Positions 17,509-26,580 of a DNA stretch of 64,000 bases are shown here, piece after piece. The notes under the pieces were generated by a model. The model was not told where the DNA came from and ran no database searches. It saw only the letters and a program-made list of their open reading frames with translations. The position numbers and the translations under genes were made by a program. Source of the stretch: Bacteroidota bacterium (lineage in GTDB: Bacteria > Bacteroidota > Bacteroidia > Chitinophagales > Chitinophagaceae); contig JAPLEH010000010.1 of NCBI GenBank assembly GCA_026391455.1, positions 124,001 through 188,000 on the forward strand, written 5' to 3'. Positions within the stretch are counted from its first letter, which is position 1; each line of letters begins with the position of its first letter.

Positions 17509-20130
17509 ATGACTGAAAGAAATACATTTTTCCGATTTTTTGAAAAACCAGATTTTTATTTTTCAGAAAGTAAAAACACCATTCAAAGAAAGCCAGCCCT
17601 TTACCAGTCACCTTTGGGAAAGGCGAGTATTTTCGCTGATGTTTGTTCCGGGGATTGCGAATATGGTGATGAATTCACACGACCTGAAAGCGATGGCATA
17701 AACGTGGCAGAATTAGCACAATACATAGATTCAATTCAGGGGTTGCCAATTGAACAAAAGTTATTCAGGTTTACCGATTATTTGACGTATGAAGTAAAAC
17801 GTTTGCCAGAAATGGGAGATCTGGGTAGCGTTATAGTTGGAGCAAATACCGAGATTCAATTTAACGACAGGTTTGGCAAGGCCCAACTTACCCAAACTCA
17901 AATTCTACTAAATAAAGTGGATTGTTGCCTTAATCCGATCCCATTTTTCAGAAGCTGGATAAGCCCGGAAAAAAACCTGTATTTTGTTTACTTTATTTAC
18001 AAAGGAACGGAAGAGAACATCACAGAAGTTACAGACAATGGCTACAACAATCATTTTTCGATAAATAAAAAATTTATCGCCATCGATATGTGCTGGAGAA
18101 ATGCCGAGCATATGATGGCGTTTTTAAAGAGTGCCGGATTACTGCATTTCGCCGGTTCATTTGAAAAAAACATCACTGAAAAATTCGTAACTGAAATTAA
18201 AAAGCATGCAGATAATGGCGCAAAACTCAATGCCTTATATGCTTCTATGCCTTCATTTACAGCTGAAAATCTGAGTCACTTTTTTTCCAATGATACACTG
18301 TTTACTCATTTGTGCAGGTTGAAGAGATGGGATGAAGCTACCTGGTTTGACCCAAGTGGTGCAATTCTAACAATATTACGTACTATTAAAGATCCCAGGT
18401 TTATTTATGAAAAGTTTAAAGGCAATGTTACTTTTTTGAAAGAGCTTTTCTTTGACATAGATGGCATAAGCGTAATGGAAGGCAATGCCGTACCGAATAA
18501 AATCGTTTTTGCAGATTTAATTTGGGAAATTTGCCGCTTTAATCTATATGAAGGTTTTGAAATAAATGAAGAAACGCCCACTTTTTATTTTGGCGAAGGT
18601 TACAAAGTAGCTAACCACCGAGATTACAATAACGATAAGGATCCGGATAAATACTTTTTAAAACAAAAAATACCGGTTACCTCACAGCGGGAAGTATGGC
18701 TGAATGACGAAAAGTTCCGTCAAAAAGTAAAATATGAAGAGACAACACTAAAAGATCGGGATGAAGGTGGAGATTATCATCCATTTGATCTGGTCTTTTA
18801 TGTGGACATGGCTTCAAAAGATAAGACACCTGTAATAGTTCCGGCCATCTATGTAAAGGCCATTGCACATGTAGAAAAGGTAAATGATATATTACGGGAT
18901 ATCAGAATTGGAGCCGATTTATTGGGAATCATATTGGGAGTTGCCACACTCGGGTCTGGAAGCATGTTTTGGCGGTTAATAGCATTATTGGATGTTGGTA
19001 TTTCTGCCCGTGACCTGCAGATAATGGGTATAGAAAAAGAACTGATGAAAACAGAAGCAGGTCGTGAATATATTGAGAACTGGAACAGGATACAACTGAT
19101 GGGAGGGCTGGCTTTTGCTATGCTGACAGCACCGGCGCTCTTCAGACGAACATTCGCTGTTGGAACCAGAGCAGTTACCCAAATTTCCAGGTTAGAAATA
19201 CGAAAAGTAATTTATACCAGCCTGTTGCGTCTGCTTCTCGAAATGAATATTGCCAACTTCGCAGGCAACACCCTTAAACTGCTCAATTATGCGGAAGTAA
19301 TCCGCTTTATTCCCAGGGGGATTCCTGTATCACTTATTGATGGAATGTATAAAGCAGGTGCTATTTTTGCAAAAGGCAAAGTTGCCAATGGCAGAAAGTT
19401 AACCGAAGAATTTTTTGTCCTTTATGAAGGAGAAATAATTGCAAGGGGCGCGGAAAAAGAAGTAATAGATTCGTTTAAAAGTTTGGCGGGTTTTACCAGG
19501 GAGCAGATTATTGAGGCGTTGGACAAAATCATTAACAGGAGAAGGATTGCAGGTGTAAAAAACGCAGCCGATCTCGGAAAATCAGTTTCCAACATCTCCT
19601 TTGAGCTTATTGATGAGTTTGGGAACGCATTGGGAACCCTGAAAAGATACGTTAAAGGAAAAGAGCTGATTTATTCTTTGATTTATCAAAAGGCAAGGAT
19701 CAATTATAAAAACATAGTTGAGTTACTGGATCATACCAGTCCAGCCATAAAGGGGTTGACAATAAACAAAGGAGAGTACCTGTTATTTGCGGATTTAAAC
19801 ATCCCGGCTTTTATTACAAAAAACGTATCGGGAATTGGGAAAAATATGCTGGATGACGCACTGGCATTTTTCAGAGCAAGCAAAAAACACGGCAAGGTAA
19901 ATGGAGTGGTTGGTTATTGGATTGAGCATGCAGAACTGTATGCTGATTATGGAGGTAAGTCTGTAAATCTGAAAAAATTCTGGGAAGCAAGGAAAGCCGG
20001 TAAGAGTATGGAAGATGCTGCCTTTTCTACATTTACAGGCGAATGGGCGGAAAAAAATCTCTTTAATAGAATTAGTTTTAATCCAGAAAGCATAAGCGAG
20101 TCAACTGTTATTTTAAAATTTATTAAATAA
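17509..20130 (+). CDS. Large candidate polymorphic toxin
   Basis: 873 residues, no signal peptide, not recognised as any named family. The N-terminus (FFRFFEKPDFYF, then TIQRKPALYQSPLGK) recalls the start of Bacteroidota proteins delivered by contractile injection systems, where an IQRK-like motif is common. Residues about 50-450 have no visible motif. Two hydrophobic segments lie at about 465-500 (LLGIILGVATLGSG...) and 531-548 (GGLAFAMLTAPALF), as in the pre-toxin regions of large effectors. The C-terminal ~80 residues (from about 793) form a compact basic module ending STVILKFIK, the kind of end seen in toxin tips. A small gene starts 6 bases later, as immunity genes do. Composition is AT-rich relative to neighbours. 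Toxin activity is inference. Confidence 0.5.
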   Translation: MTERNTFFRFFEKPDFYFSESKNTIQRKPALYQSPLGKASIFADVCSGDCEYGDEFTRPESDGINVAELAQYIDSIQGLPIEQKLFRFTDYLTYEVKRLPEMGDLGSVIVGANTEIQFNDRFGKAQLTQTQILLNKVDCCLNPIPFFRSWISPEKNLYFVYFIYKGTEENITEVTDNGYNNHFSINKKFIAIDMCWRNAEHMMAFLKSAGLLHFAGSFEKNITEKFVTEIKKHADNGAKLNALYASMPSFTAENLSHFFSNDTLFTHLCRLKRWDEATWFDPSGAILTILRTIKDPRFIYEKFKGNVTFLKELFFDIDGISVMEGNAVPNKIVFADLIWEICRFNLYEGFEINEETPTFYFGEGYKVANHRDYNNDKDPDKYFLKQKIPVTSQREVWLNDEKFRQKVKYEETTLKDRDEGGDYHPFDLVFYVDMASKDKTPVIVPAIYVKAIAHVEKVNDILRDIRIGADLLGIILGVATLGSGSMFWRLIALLDVGISARDLQIMGIEKELMKTEAGREYIENWNRIQLMGGLAFAMLTAPALFRRTFAVGTRAVTQISRLEIRKVIYTSLLRLLLEMNIANFAGNTLKLLNYAEVIRFIPRGIPVSLIDGMYKAGAIFAKGKVANGRKLTEEFFVLYEGEIIARGAEKEVIDSFKSLAGFTREQIIEALDKIINRRRIAGVKNAADLGKSVSNISFELIDEFGNALGTLKRYVKGKELIYSLIYQKARINYKNIVELLDHTSPAIKGLTINKGEYLLFADLNIPAFITKNVSGIGKNMLDDALAFFRASKKHGKVNGVVGYWIEHAELYADYGGKSVNLKKFWEARKAGKSMEDAAFSTFTGEWAEKNLFNRISFNPESISESTVILKFIK

Positions 20131-20136
20131 TGTAAA

Positions 20137-20571
20137 ATGAGAATAGTTTTTTGGAACACAAAGAAGTATGATAAAACAATTGACGAACTTATTAACAACC
20201 CTCGACACAGAGGTGGTGGTGGTGGAGATGATACAAATACAAAAGAAGAATATTGGTTGGTATTAAAAAATGCTGTGCCTGATAAGATTGCGCTGTTTCC
20301 GGTAAAAGACCTTCCGCTTAACCCGGAGGAAATTAAGCGGGTACAGACAGAGATGGCGAAGCTGATCCGGCCATTACTGGAGAACAGGGTGCCGTTAAAA
20401 ACGGGATCGGAAATCATAGATTTTGAAGGCGAAAAAATAAAGCTCAACACGCTCAGAGGCTCAAAGAATAAAAATGATTTTACAGTCAGCTTCTATTACC
20501 GTGTATACGATATATGCCGGGAATGTTTGTTAGAAAATAAACCAATGTACCTGAGCGTAACTGAGGAATAA
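20137..20571 (+). CDS. Candidate immunity protein or hypothetical
   Basis: 144 residues, cytoplasmic, no known domain recognised. It has a glycine run (RGGGGGDD, about residues 25-32) followed by strands EEYWLVLKN and KIALFPV, an amphipathic helix (EIKRVQTEMAKLIRPLLE) and a final FTVSFYYRVYDICRECL segment. It starts 6 bases after the stop of the 873-residue toxin-like gene and shares its AT-rich composition, so the two are almost certainly co-transcribed. The arrangement is what a toxin-immunity pair would show, but no sequence feature proves binding or protection. Confidence 0.6.
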   Translation: MRIVFWNTKKYDKTIDELINNPRHRGGGGGDDTNTKEEYWLVLKNAVPDKIALFPVKDLPLNPEEIKRVQTEMAKLIRPLLENRVPLKTGSEIIDFEGEKIKLNTLRGSKNKNDFTVSFYYRVYDICRECLLENKPMYLSVTEE

Positions 20572-20849
20572 TAATACCTGATTCCGAGAAAACCACTATC
20601 GTACATGCCGGAATAGTTTAACTTCTCGTTTACCCTCCCGATATAATGATCCATGTTTCTATTAATACACCCTTTTTCAATCATATCCTTTTCAGGTTCG
20701 GTATCTTTTTAATTGATACCCTGCTCGTAAGGAATACTGTTTCGTATTCTTCATTCGGATTTGTGCACAATTAGTATTTTAATAGAAAAAATAATTGTTA
20801 GGCTGACTTAACTAATGTAAGGATTTTAGTGGGCGCTGTGAAAAGCCGC

Positions 20850-21488
20850 TCACTTTATCTTCTCCTTCGGCCTTTTCTTCTTCACCACCGGCGTATTATC
20901 CTTCCATCGCCACAGGTGCAGACAGGCATAGGTACGATACGGGGCCCATTTTTGGGAAATGCGAAGCATATCGGCCTTCAATTGTTTTTTATCGGTCTTA
21001 TCCAGCTTGTACAAACTGATCATGGCATTTTGTATACCCAGATCATCAACCGCAAATACATCTTCGCGGCCCAGGGCAAACATCAGCAACATTTCCACCG
21101 TCCAGCGCCCCACCCCTTTGATCTTGATCAGGTATTCGATCACTTCTTCATTGCTCCACTTTGCCAGCTTTTTGGGGTCCATGCCGGACGTTTTTTCAAA
21201 CTCCGCTACATTCTTCACATAATTCACTTTGGCATTGCTTAATCCGATGCCGCGCAATTGCTCAAAAGGTGTATCGATTATTTGTTGTGGTGTGGGTTCC
21301 TTTCCCCCGTATAATTGCAGAAAGCGCTGATAGATTACATCGGCCACTTTGGTAGAGAGCTGCTGGCTCATGATCGAAGCACAGAGATAGGTGCAGATAT
21401 TTTTCCGCTTTTTCAACTGATGAGGCTGTCCGCTTTCCACCAGTTTTTTTAATTTTTTGTCCTTCGTTAAATGAGGAATATAATGCAT
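20850..21488 (-). CDS. AlkA-like DNA-3-methyladenine glycosylase (HhH-GPD)
   Basis: 212 residues, a compact HhH-GPD enzyme without the AlkA N-terminal domain. The helix-hairpin-helix is IKIKGVGRWTVEM; the catalytic aspartate lies downstream in VFAVDDLGI. The helical core begins with YLCASIMSQQLSTKVAD, and the final PYRTYACLHLWRW is a family trait. The enzyme removes alkylated purines from DNA in base excision repair. The C-terminus is a lysine-rich tail (KKKRPKEK). A second, more divergent glycosylase of the same fold lies at 51189-51836. No partner genes are adjacent. Confidence 0.88.
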   Translation of the reverse strand: MHYIPHLTKDKKLKKLVESGQPHQLKKRKNICTYLCASIMSQQLSTKVADVIYQRFLQLYGGKEPTPQQIIDTPFEQLRGIGLSNAKVNYVKNVAEFEKTSGMDPKKLAKWSNEEVIEYLIKIKGVGRWTVEMLLMFALGREDVFAVDDLGIQNAMISLYKLDKTDKKQLKADMLRISQKWAPYRTYACLHLWRWKDNTPVVKKKRPKEKIK

Positions 21489-21542
21489 GCCCTAAGTTAG
21501 GGTTTGCCATTGACATCGTACCACCGCTTATCGTTTTTCTCT

Positions 21543-22295
21543 TCAGGCTTGTGCCCATTCTTTGAAATCGGCCACGCGTTCGCGGCTGATCACCATATCA
21601 TCTGATTGTGCAGCCCCTTTTACAGATAATTTTAAGCGGCTGTTGAAGAACGGTTTTACCTGTTGTATAGCATCAATATGTACGATGAAGCGCCGGTTGA
21701 GCCGGAAAAAACAGGATGGATCCAATTGATCTTCCAGTTTTTCCATTGTATGGTCCACGAGGTAGCGATTACCTTCCCGGTCGGTGAGGTGTACCAGTTT
21801 ATTATCGGCTTGAAAAAAAGCGATCGAACCGGTGTCAATAAAGAAGAGACGTTGTCCCACTTTCCCAAGGAAACGCTTTTTGTACCGGGTGTTAACCGAG
21901 GCGGGGTTCAGTTTATTAAAATCCACGGCCGAAAAATTCACGGCCAGGCTTTTCAGTTTATTCATGGCAGTGGCGAGCATTTCAAGGGATACGGGTTTTA
22001 AAATATAATCAATACTGAACATTTTAAATGCATCCAGCGCATACTCATCGTAGGCCGTGGTAAAGATTACGGGTTTATGATAGGATACCTGTTTAAAGAT
22101 CTCGAAACTGTGCCCGTCAGACAAGTGAATATCTAGCAGGAGCAGATCGGGGTGTGCATGGCTTTTGAGATACTGCACTGTTTCCTCCACGCTTTCGGTG
22201 CAGGCCATTATTTCGATGGAAGGATCGTATTCCATCAATAAAGTCTGCAGTCGTTCCCTCGCCGGTTTTTCGTCTTCTACAATGATAACACGCAT
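21543..22295 (-). CDS. LytTR-family response regulator
   Basis: 250 residues. The receiver domain (1-120) has the acidic pair EDE (7-9), phospho-acceptor Asp55 (LLLLDIHL), Thr at FTTAYDEYA and Lys in ILKPVS. A LytTR DNA-binding domain fills about 140-245 (FFIDTGSIAFFQADNKLVHL ... FRLNRRFIVHIDAI). It starts 5 bases after the stop of the histidine kinase gene upstream on the same strand, so they form a classical LytS/LytTR pair. Targets are not evident from the neighbours; the next gene downstream is a DNA glycosylase. Confidence 0.92.
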   Translation of the reverse strand: MRVIIVEDEKPARERLQTLLMEYDPSIEIMACTESVEETVQYLKSHAHPDLLLLDIHLSDGHSFEIFKQVSYHKPVIFTTAYDEYALDAFKMFSIDYILKPVSLEMLATAMNKLKSLAVNFSAVDFNKLNPASVNTRYKKRFLGKVGQRLFFIDTGSIAFFQADNKLVHLTDREGNRYLVDHTMEKLEDQLDPSCFFRLNRRFIVHIDAIQQVKPFFNSRLKLSVKGAAQSDDMVISRERVADFKEWAQA

Positions 22296-22300
22296 ATCGG

Positions 22301-23335
22301 TTAGTTTAATTGTAATAATGGTATTGTTACATCAAAGGATGTATCGGTTTTTTGTATCTGCACATTTCGTCCGCTGATCAGCTCGTACCGTCGGGATATA
22401 TTCTGGAGACCGATACGGGTGGAGCGCTCTTCGGGATTGAGCCGTGGCTGCAGGTTATTGCTTACCACCAGCGTTTCATTGCCATTGGCATGAATATGAA
22501 TCTGCAGTGGTTTATGGCTCGACACTACATTATGTTTGATTGCGTTTTCAATCAGCATTTGCAGGGAGGCGGGCACCACATGATAGTTGCTGTATTTTTC
22601 AGGAATGGAAACGGTAATATGCAGTCCTTCACCAAAACGTTTATCCAGCAGGAAGATATAAGGTTGAATAAATTCCAGCTCGGAGCGCAGCGGTACGAGT
22701 TCTTTTTGCTGGTTATTGAGTATATAACGGTATACTTTAGAAAACTCTTCAATGAAATGATTGGCCTCGGGGTTGTTTTTTATCACCATTCCCGATAGCA
22801 CATTGAGGTTATTGAATAAAAAATGGGGGTTGATCTGGTTTTTGATCAATTGTACCTGGGCCTCTTCGCTGCTTCTCCGGAGTTCTTCGGCTTTGGACCA
22901 TTGCAGGCGGTATTCCCGGAAGAAAAACAGGATCGCATTGACCAGGTGCAGAAACAGGTTGATCAGGGTGGCATAAATAACATTCAGCTTGATGGGATTA
23001 TAATTCTGTTGCCAGTTGTATCCGTAGATCACATGTCCCACCAGGTATACCATCAGAAGGGCAGCGCTGATCGCAATTACATTTCCGGCAATAAAAAAGA
23101 AACCCAGAAACCGGAGTTTATTTCCTCCGACCAGAAATTTTTGTTTGAAATAAGGTTTGATGAGCCGGTTGCCTTCCCAGGTGAGAAATGTAACCCCTAC
23201 TATTGTGAGCAGGGCATGGTACCAGGTGATATCAATTTTAAAATACGCATAAACCTGACACAATGCCGTGTTCATAAAGGCATACAGTGCCAGCAGGGTC
23301 ATAAAAAGGTACCGGTATCGGTGATGGAATAGCAT
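22301..23335 (-). CDS. LytS/YpdA-type sensor histidine kinase
   Basis: 344 residues. Four membrane helices (about 8-30, 38-55, 75-104, 115-140) with hardly any periplasmic sensing domain. Then a short coiled-coil linker and a His_kinase domain with NPHFLFNNLN (phospho-acceptor His171) and an ATP-binding N-box in IENAIKHN (about 262). The catalytic G boxes are degenerate, which is usual in this family. It should phosphorylate the LytTR regulator encoded immediately downstream. The absence of an obvious sensor domain suggests it reads a membrane or intramembrane signal. Confidence 0.92.
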   Translation of the reverse strand: MLFHHRYRYLFMTLLALYAFMNTALCQVYAYFKIDITWYHALLTIVGVTFLTWEGNRLIKPYFKQKFLVGGNKLRFLGFFFIAGNVIAISAALLMVYLVGHVIYGYNWQQNYNPIKLNVIYATLINLFLHLVNAILFFFREYRLQWSKAEELRRSSEEAQVQLIKNQINPHFLFNNLNVLSGMVIKNNPEANHFIEEFSKVYRYILNNQQKELVPLRSELEFIQPYIFLLDKRFGEGLHITVSIPEKYSNYHVVPASLQMLIENAIKHNVVSSHKPLQIHIHANGNETLVVSNNLQPRLNPEERSTRIGLQNISRRYELISGRNVQIQKTDTSFDVTIPLLQLN

Positions 23336-23352
23336 AAACCAGTTTTTTTAAA

Positions 23353-23384
23353 CCAACCCCGGCTGAATCTTCGGCCGGGGCTGG
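23353..23384 (-). terminator. Hairpin downstream of the fasciclin gene
   Basis: CCAACCCCGGC pairs with GCCGGGGCTGG (one mismatch) around a 10-base loop. The T-tract on the minus strand is short (TTTAAAAAAA). It separates the FAS1 gene from the kinase operon. Confidence 0.45.
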
Positions 23385-23421
23385 TGAGTTCCTCACAGGA
23401 GTATATCTTAATCCAATTTTA

Positions 23422-24384
23422 TCAGGGGAGCAGCACCCTGTCTATGAGATGTACAACACCATTCCTGCACACAATGTTCGTTGCGATGATATTTGACCGG
23501 TTTCCGCTGTTTCCATTACCCAGTAAAGTGGGGCCGCCGCTGACACCATTGGTCAGATTTACGGTCGTATTTCCACCAGCCAGCATAGCGAGTGCGCCAT
23601 TGGCCAGGTCTGAGGAGAAGGCACGGTTGCCTACCACATGGTAACGTAAGACTGGCAGCAGGGTGGATATGGGAATCTGGTTGATATCGGTAAGTGACAG
23701 GGCACCAAGCAGTTGTGTAAAGGCTGCGTTGGTAGGCGCAAATACGGTGAGACGGGCAGTACTCAGCGTAGTGGCCAGGGTGGGGTCTCCGCCGGGGGCA
23801 TTCGTAGCCCGCAATACTGCTTTTACGAGCGAATCCAGTCCGCTTGCAGAAGCTGTCTCCACAATATTGCCAACCGGTGGGTTCAGCACACGGCCAATTA
23901 CATGGATCACACCATTGTCTGCTGGTACATCGGCCGTATTCACTTTTATACCATTAATAAATACACCACTTGCATTTTTAGTTACAAACACAGAGTCACC
24001 ACTCGCCGTGATCACTTTTGCGTTAGGACCCGCAGGCACATCGGCTGCCAGTATCTTAGCACCGATGGTGTGGTACAATAAGAGTGATTGTACCTGTGCC
24101 GGCGTAAGTGAGTTCAATGTTGTAGCGGTAATACCGGATGCTGCGAATGCTGCGTTATCGGGGGCAAACACGGTAAAAGGACCTGCACCACTAAGGGTAG
24201 TTTGGAGATTGGCCTTTATCACGGCGCTTTCCAGCGTACTGAAGTTGTCATTTTTTACCACCACATCGGTAACCGTGTTGGTCACTACGGGGGGATCATC
24301 ATCCTTATCGCAACTGGTCAGGAATAAAGGCATTGAAAGAGCGGCCAACATGGCCGTACGGCTAAATAGTGTTTTAAATTCCAT
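23422..24384 (-). CDS. Lipoprotein with two fasciclin (FAS1) domains
   Basis: 320 residues from the ATG at 24384; the upstream extension of the frame lacks a signal peptide. Lipobox LTSC (Cys25) followed by DKDDDPP. FAS1 domain 1 covers about 37-170 (FTVFAPDNAAFAASG ... LLLYHTI ... GVIHVIGRVL). Domain 2 covers about 173-320 (LTVFAPTNAAFTQLL ... LRYHVV ... GVVHLIDRVL). FAS1 modules mediate cell adhesion or matrix binding. The acidic residues after the Cys might direct surface exposure in Bacteroidota. Function is inferred from the fold only. Confidence 0.9.
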   Translation of the reverse strand: MEFKTLFSRTAMLAALSMPLFLTSCDKDDDPPVVTNTVTDVVVKNDNFSTLESAVIKANLQTTLSGAGPFTVFAPDNAAFAASGITATTLNSLTPAQVQSLLLYHTIGAKILAADVPAGPNAKVITASGDSVFVTKNASGVFINGIKVNTADVPADNGVIHVIGRVLNPPVGNIVETASASGLDSLVKAVLRATNAPGGDPTLATTLSTARLTVFAPTNAAFTQLLGALSLTDINQIPISTLLPVLRYHVVGNRAFSSDLANGALAMLAGGNTTVNLTNGVSGGPTLLGNGNSGNRSNIIATNIVCRNGVVHLIDRVLLP

Positions 24385-24504
24385 AGTAAGTTTGAGTTTG
24401 TTTAATAGATTAACACCAAAAAAGCGGGGAGGATATGGCACCTGGAGTGAACTGTAGTGGGAATGGTGTGAATGGTAGTAAATCCGTAGCGGAAGGCAGC
24501 CGGG

Positions 24505-24538
24505 TACAAAAAGGAAACCCCGTTCTTTCGAACGGGGT
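24505..24538 (-). terminator. Terminator of cysS
   Basis: ACCCCGTTC / GAACGGGGT, a 9-bp perfect stem with a 4-base loop. On the minus strand it is followed by TTCCTTTTTG. It lies about 50 bases beyond the cysS stop. Confidence 0.8.
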
Positions 24539-24586
24539 ATTAACCTGCCACGATTAATATCGTAAAGGGATTGCAGAAAGACCAGG

Positions 24587-26080
24587 TTACCCTTCCACGC
24601 TCCAGCTCATTTCGCCGCCTTTTTCATCTTTGAGGCTGATGCCTAACTGGGCCAGTTGATTGCGAATCTTATCGGAGGTGGCAAAGTCTTTTTTCCCTTT
24701 GGCCTCTTTGCGGATATCGATCAGCAATTGCATTACACCCTGTAGCCGGTCATTATCGGCTTCACTTACGCCCTGCAATCCGAGTATATCTTCGATGTAT
24801 AACTGAAGTTGTTTTTTCAGAAACGAAAAAGTCTCCTCCTTCAATGCACCGGCAGCAATGAGCTTATCCTTCATGGAGTTGATCACCGGTACTAATTCAA
24901 ATAAATTGGCCAGCACTTTTGCCGTGTTGAAATCATCATTCATGAACTCTTCCAGCTCCTGTACCAGTTGCAGTACTTTCTTATCCAGGTTTTCATCCAC
25001 CGTTCCTTCCTGCACATATTCCAGGGCTTTCAATTTTTCCCAGGCATCCCAAAGCCGTTTCAGACCTTTTTCTGCTGCCTGAAGAGCTTCATTACTAAAA
25101 TCGAGGGTGCTCCGGTATTGGGTTTGCAAAATGAAAAACCGGATTACCATCGGGTGAAAGGCTTTGGCCAGCAACGGGTGATCACCGCTGAAAAGTTCGG
25201 TCAGCTTGATCACGTTGTTATAACTCTTTCCCATCTTGCGGCCATTGATGGTGATCATATTATTATGTACCCAGTATCGTACCGGTGCTACGTGATTGCA
25301 GATGGTGCTTTGGGCGATTTCACTTTCATGATGCGGAAAGAGCAGGTCCATTCCGCCACCATGAATATCGAATTGGGCGCCGAGATATTTTGTGGCCATA
25401 GCCGAGCATTCGATATGCCAGCCGGGAAATCCGATGCCCCAGGGGCTTTTCCAGCGCATGATGTGTTCGGGTGCTGCATTTTTCCATAACGCAAAATCGG
25501 CGGTATCTCTTTTTTCTTCCTGTCCTTCCAGTTCGCGGGTGGTTTCCAGCAGGTCTTCGATCACGCGTCCGCTCAGTTTGCCATAATCATGTGAGGCCGC
25601 ATATTTCTTTACATCAAAATAAACGGACCCGTTGGACACATATGCATATCCGGCTTCAATGATCTGTTCGATCATACCGATCTGCTCCACGATATGCCCG
25701 GTAGCGGTGGGTTCGATGGAAGGGGGAATATTGTTGAATTTTTCCATGGCCCAGTGAAAGAGATTGGTATATTTCTGCACCAGTTCCATGGGTTCCAGTT
25801 TTTCCAATACTGCTTTCTTCGATATTTTATCTTCCGCTTCGCGGCCTTCTTCTTCAAAATGACCGGCATCGGTAATGTTTCGTACATACCGCACTTTATT
25901 ACCGAGATGAGTAAGATAGCGGTACACCACATCAAAGGTGATATAGGGACGGGCATGACCGAGATGGCTTTCACCACTTACGGTAGGGCCGCACACATAC
26001 ATACCCACATGTCCGGGTGTGATTGGGGTGAAAACCTCTTTCTGTCGGGTAAGGGAATTATATATTTTTAACTGGCTCAT
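24587..26080 (-). CDS. cysS: Cysteinyl-tRNA synthetase
   Basis: 497 residues, full length. The class I signature is HLGH (39-42), with the first position Ser-His-Leu-Gly-His. The zinc ligands include Cys30 (YVCGPT), the Cys of WHIECSAM and the histidines of FPHHESE. The second signature reads KMGKS rather than KMSKS. The enzyme charges tRNA-Cys in the cytoplasm. The C-terminal helical anticodon-binding DALR-like part runs from about 360 ([17 protein letters not shown]) to the [14 protein letters not shown] helix. It has its own terminator and is preceded by a long low-complexity spacer. Confidence 0.97.
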   Translation of the reverse strand: MSQLKIYNSLTRQKEVFTPITPGHVGMYVCGPTVSGESHLGHARPYITFDVVYRYLTHLGNKVRYVRNITDAGHFEEEGREAEDKISKKAVLEKLEPMELVQKYTNLFHWAMEKFNNIPPSIEPTATGHIVEQIGMIEQIIEAGYAYVSNGSVYFDVKKYAASHDYGKLSGRVIEDLLETTRELEGQEEKRDTADFALWKNAAPEHIMRWKSPWGIGFPGWHIECSAMATKYLGAQFDIHGGGMDLLFPHHESEIAQSTICNHVAPVRYWVHNNMITINGRKMGKSYNNVIKLTELFSGDHPLLAKAFHPMVIRFFILQTQYRSTLDFSNEALQAAEKGLKRLWDAWEKLKALEYVQEGTVDENLDKKVLQLVQELEEFMNDDFNTAKVLANLFELVPVINSMKDKLIAAGALKEETFSFLKKQLQLYIEDILGLQGVSEADNDRLQGVMQLLIDIRKEAKGKKDFATSDKIRNQLAQLGISLKDEKGGEMSWSVEG

Positions 26081-26573
26081 ATATTTTTTGAATTACTGCT
26101 TTCAGCAAAAGCACTCATTCGGGTGTTATCAGTGAAGCAAAGATGATGAAAAAAAACAGGATTCAGGCTCAGTGGGCAGGCGACAATGGCCTTTAGGATA
26201 AACAACAACAACAGCAGGTATGAATGGAATGTATCAACATATAGCAAAAATAGTCATTTTGGGGGAAAGAGTGAAAAGACCGGAAGACCGAAAGACAGGA
26301 AGTCAGAAAGACCGTAAATCGGAAAGACCGAGAGACGGAAAGACTGAGAGTCGGGAAGACCGAGAGAATTTAGAATTTAGAATTTAGAATGGTAGTGCCC
26401 AGGTGAACAATAGAAAACCTGCCTGCCGGTTTACCTGCCGTAGTGAAATGGAGGTACGGCAGGCAGGTCTAAATCCTAAAATAGGGGAAACCGCGTACAT
26501 CGTACATCGTACATCGTACACCGTACATCGTACACCGTACATCGTACATCGAAAATCGTACATCGAAAATCGT
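26081..26573. other. Spacer rich in low-complexity repeats
   Basis: 493 bases between cysS and the EEP-family gene. It holds the cysS upstream region (26081-26260), a purine-rich GACCGAAA-type tract (26277-26366), three TTAGAAT units (26369-26389), an inverted CCTGCCTGCCG / CGGCAGGCAGG (about 26418-26467), and the start of the ACATCGT array. No gene was seen. Confidence 0.7.
26277..26366 (+). repeat. Degenerate GA(C)CGRAA low-complexity tract
   Basis: About eleven degenerate units of the type GACCGGAA / GACCGAAA / GACGGAAA follow one another, so one strand is almost pyrimidine-free apart from regularly spaced C residues. It looks like slippage-generated sequence. Confidence 0.8.
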
Positions 26574-26580
26574 TCATCGT
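26495..26580 (+). repeat. ACATCGT / ACACCGT heptamer array
   Basis: About twelve tandem 7-base units (mostly GTACATC, with GTACACC and GAAAATC variants) end exactly at the 3' end of the EEP-family gene. The gene's stop codon (TGA at 26574-26576) lies inside the array. Confidence 0.85.

Noticed and set aside
20496-20684. A 62-codon minus-strand frame after the toxin-like pair
   Set aside because: It overlaps the end of the candidate immunity gene on the other strand, is Tyr/Ser-rich and has no start context or partner.
23663-24457. A 264-codon plus-strand frame opposite the fasciclin gene
   Set aside because: It is the antisense of the FAS1 gene, whose domains and signal peptide are clear. 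The antisense product has low-complexity composition and no motif.
26495-26580. ACATCGT array considered as a CRISPR
   Set aside because: Units are 7 bases with no unique spacers and no cas genes nearby; it is a simple tandem array.
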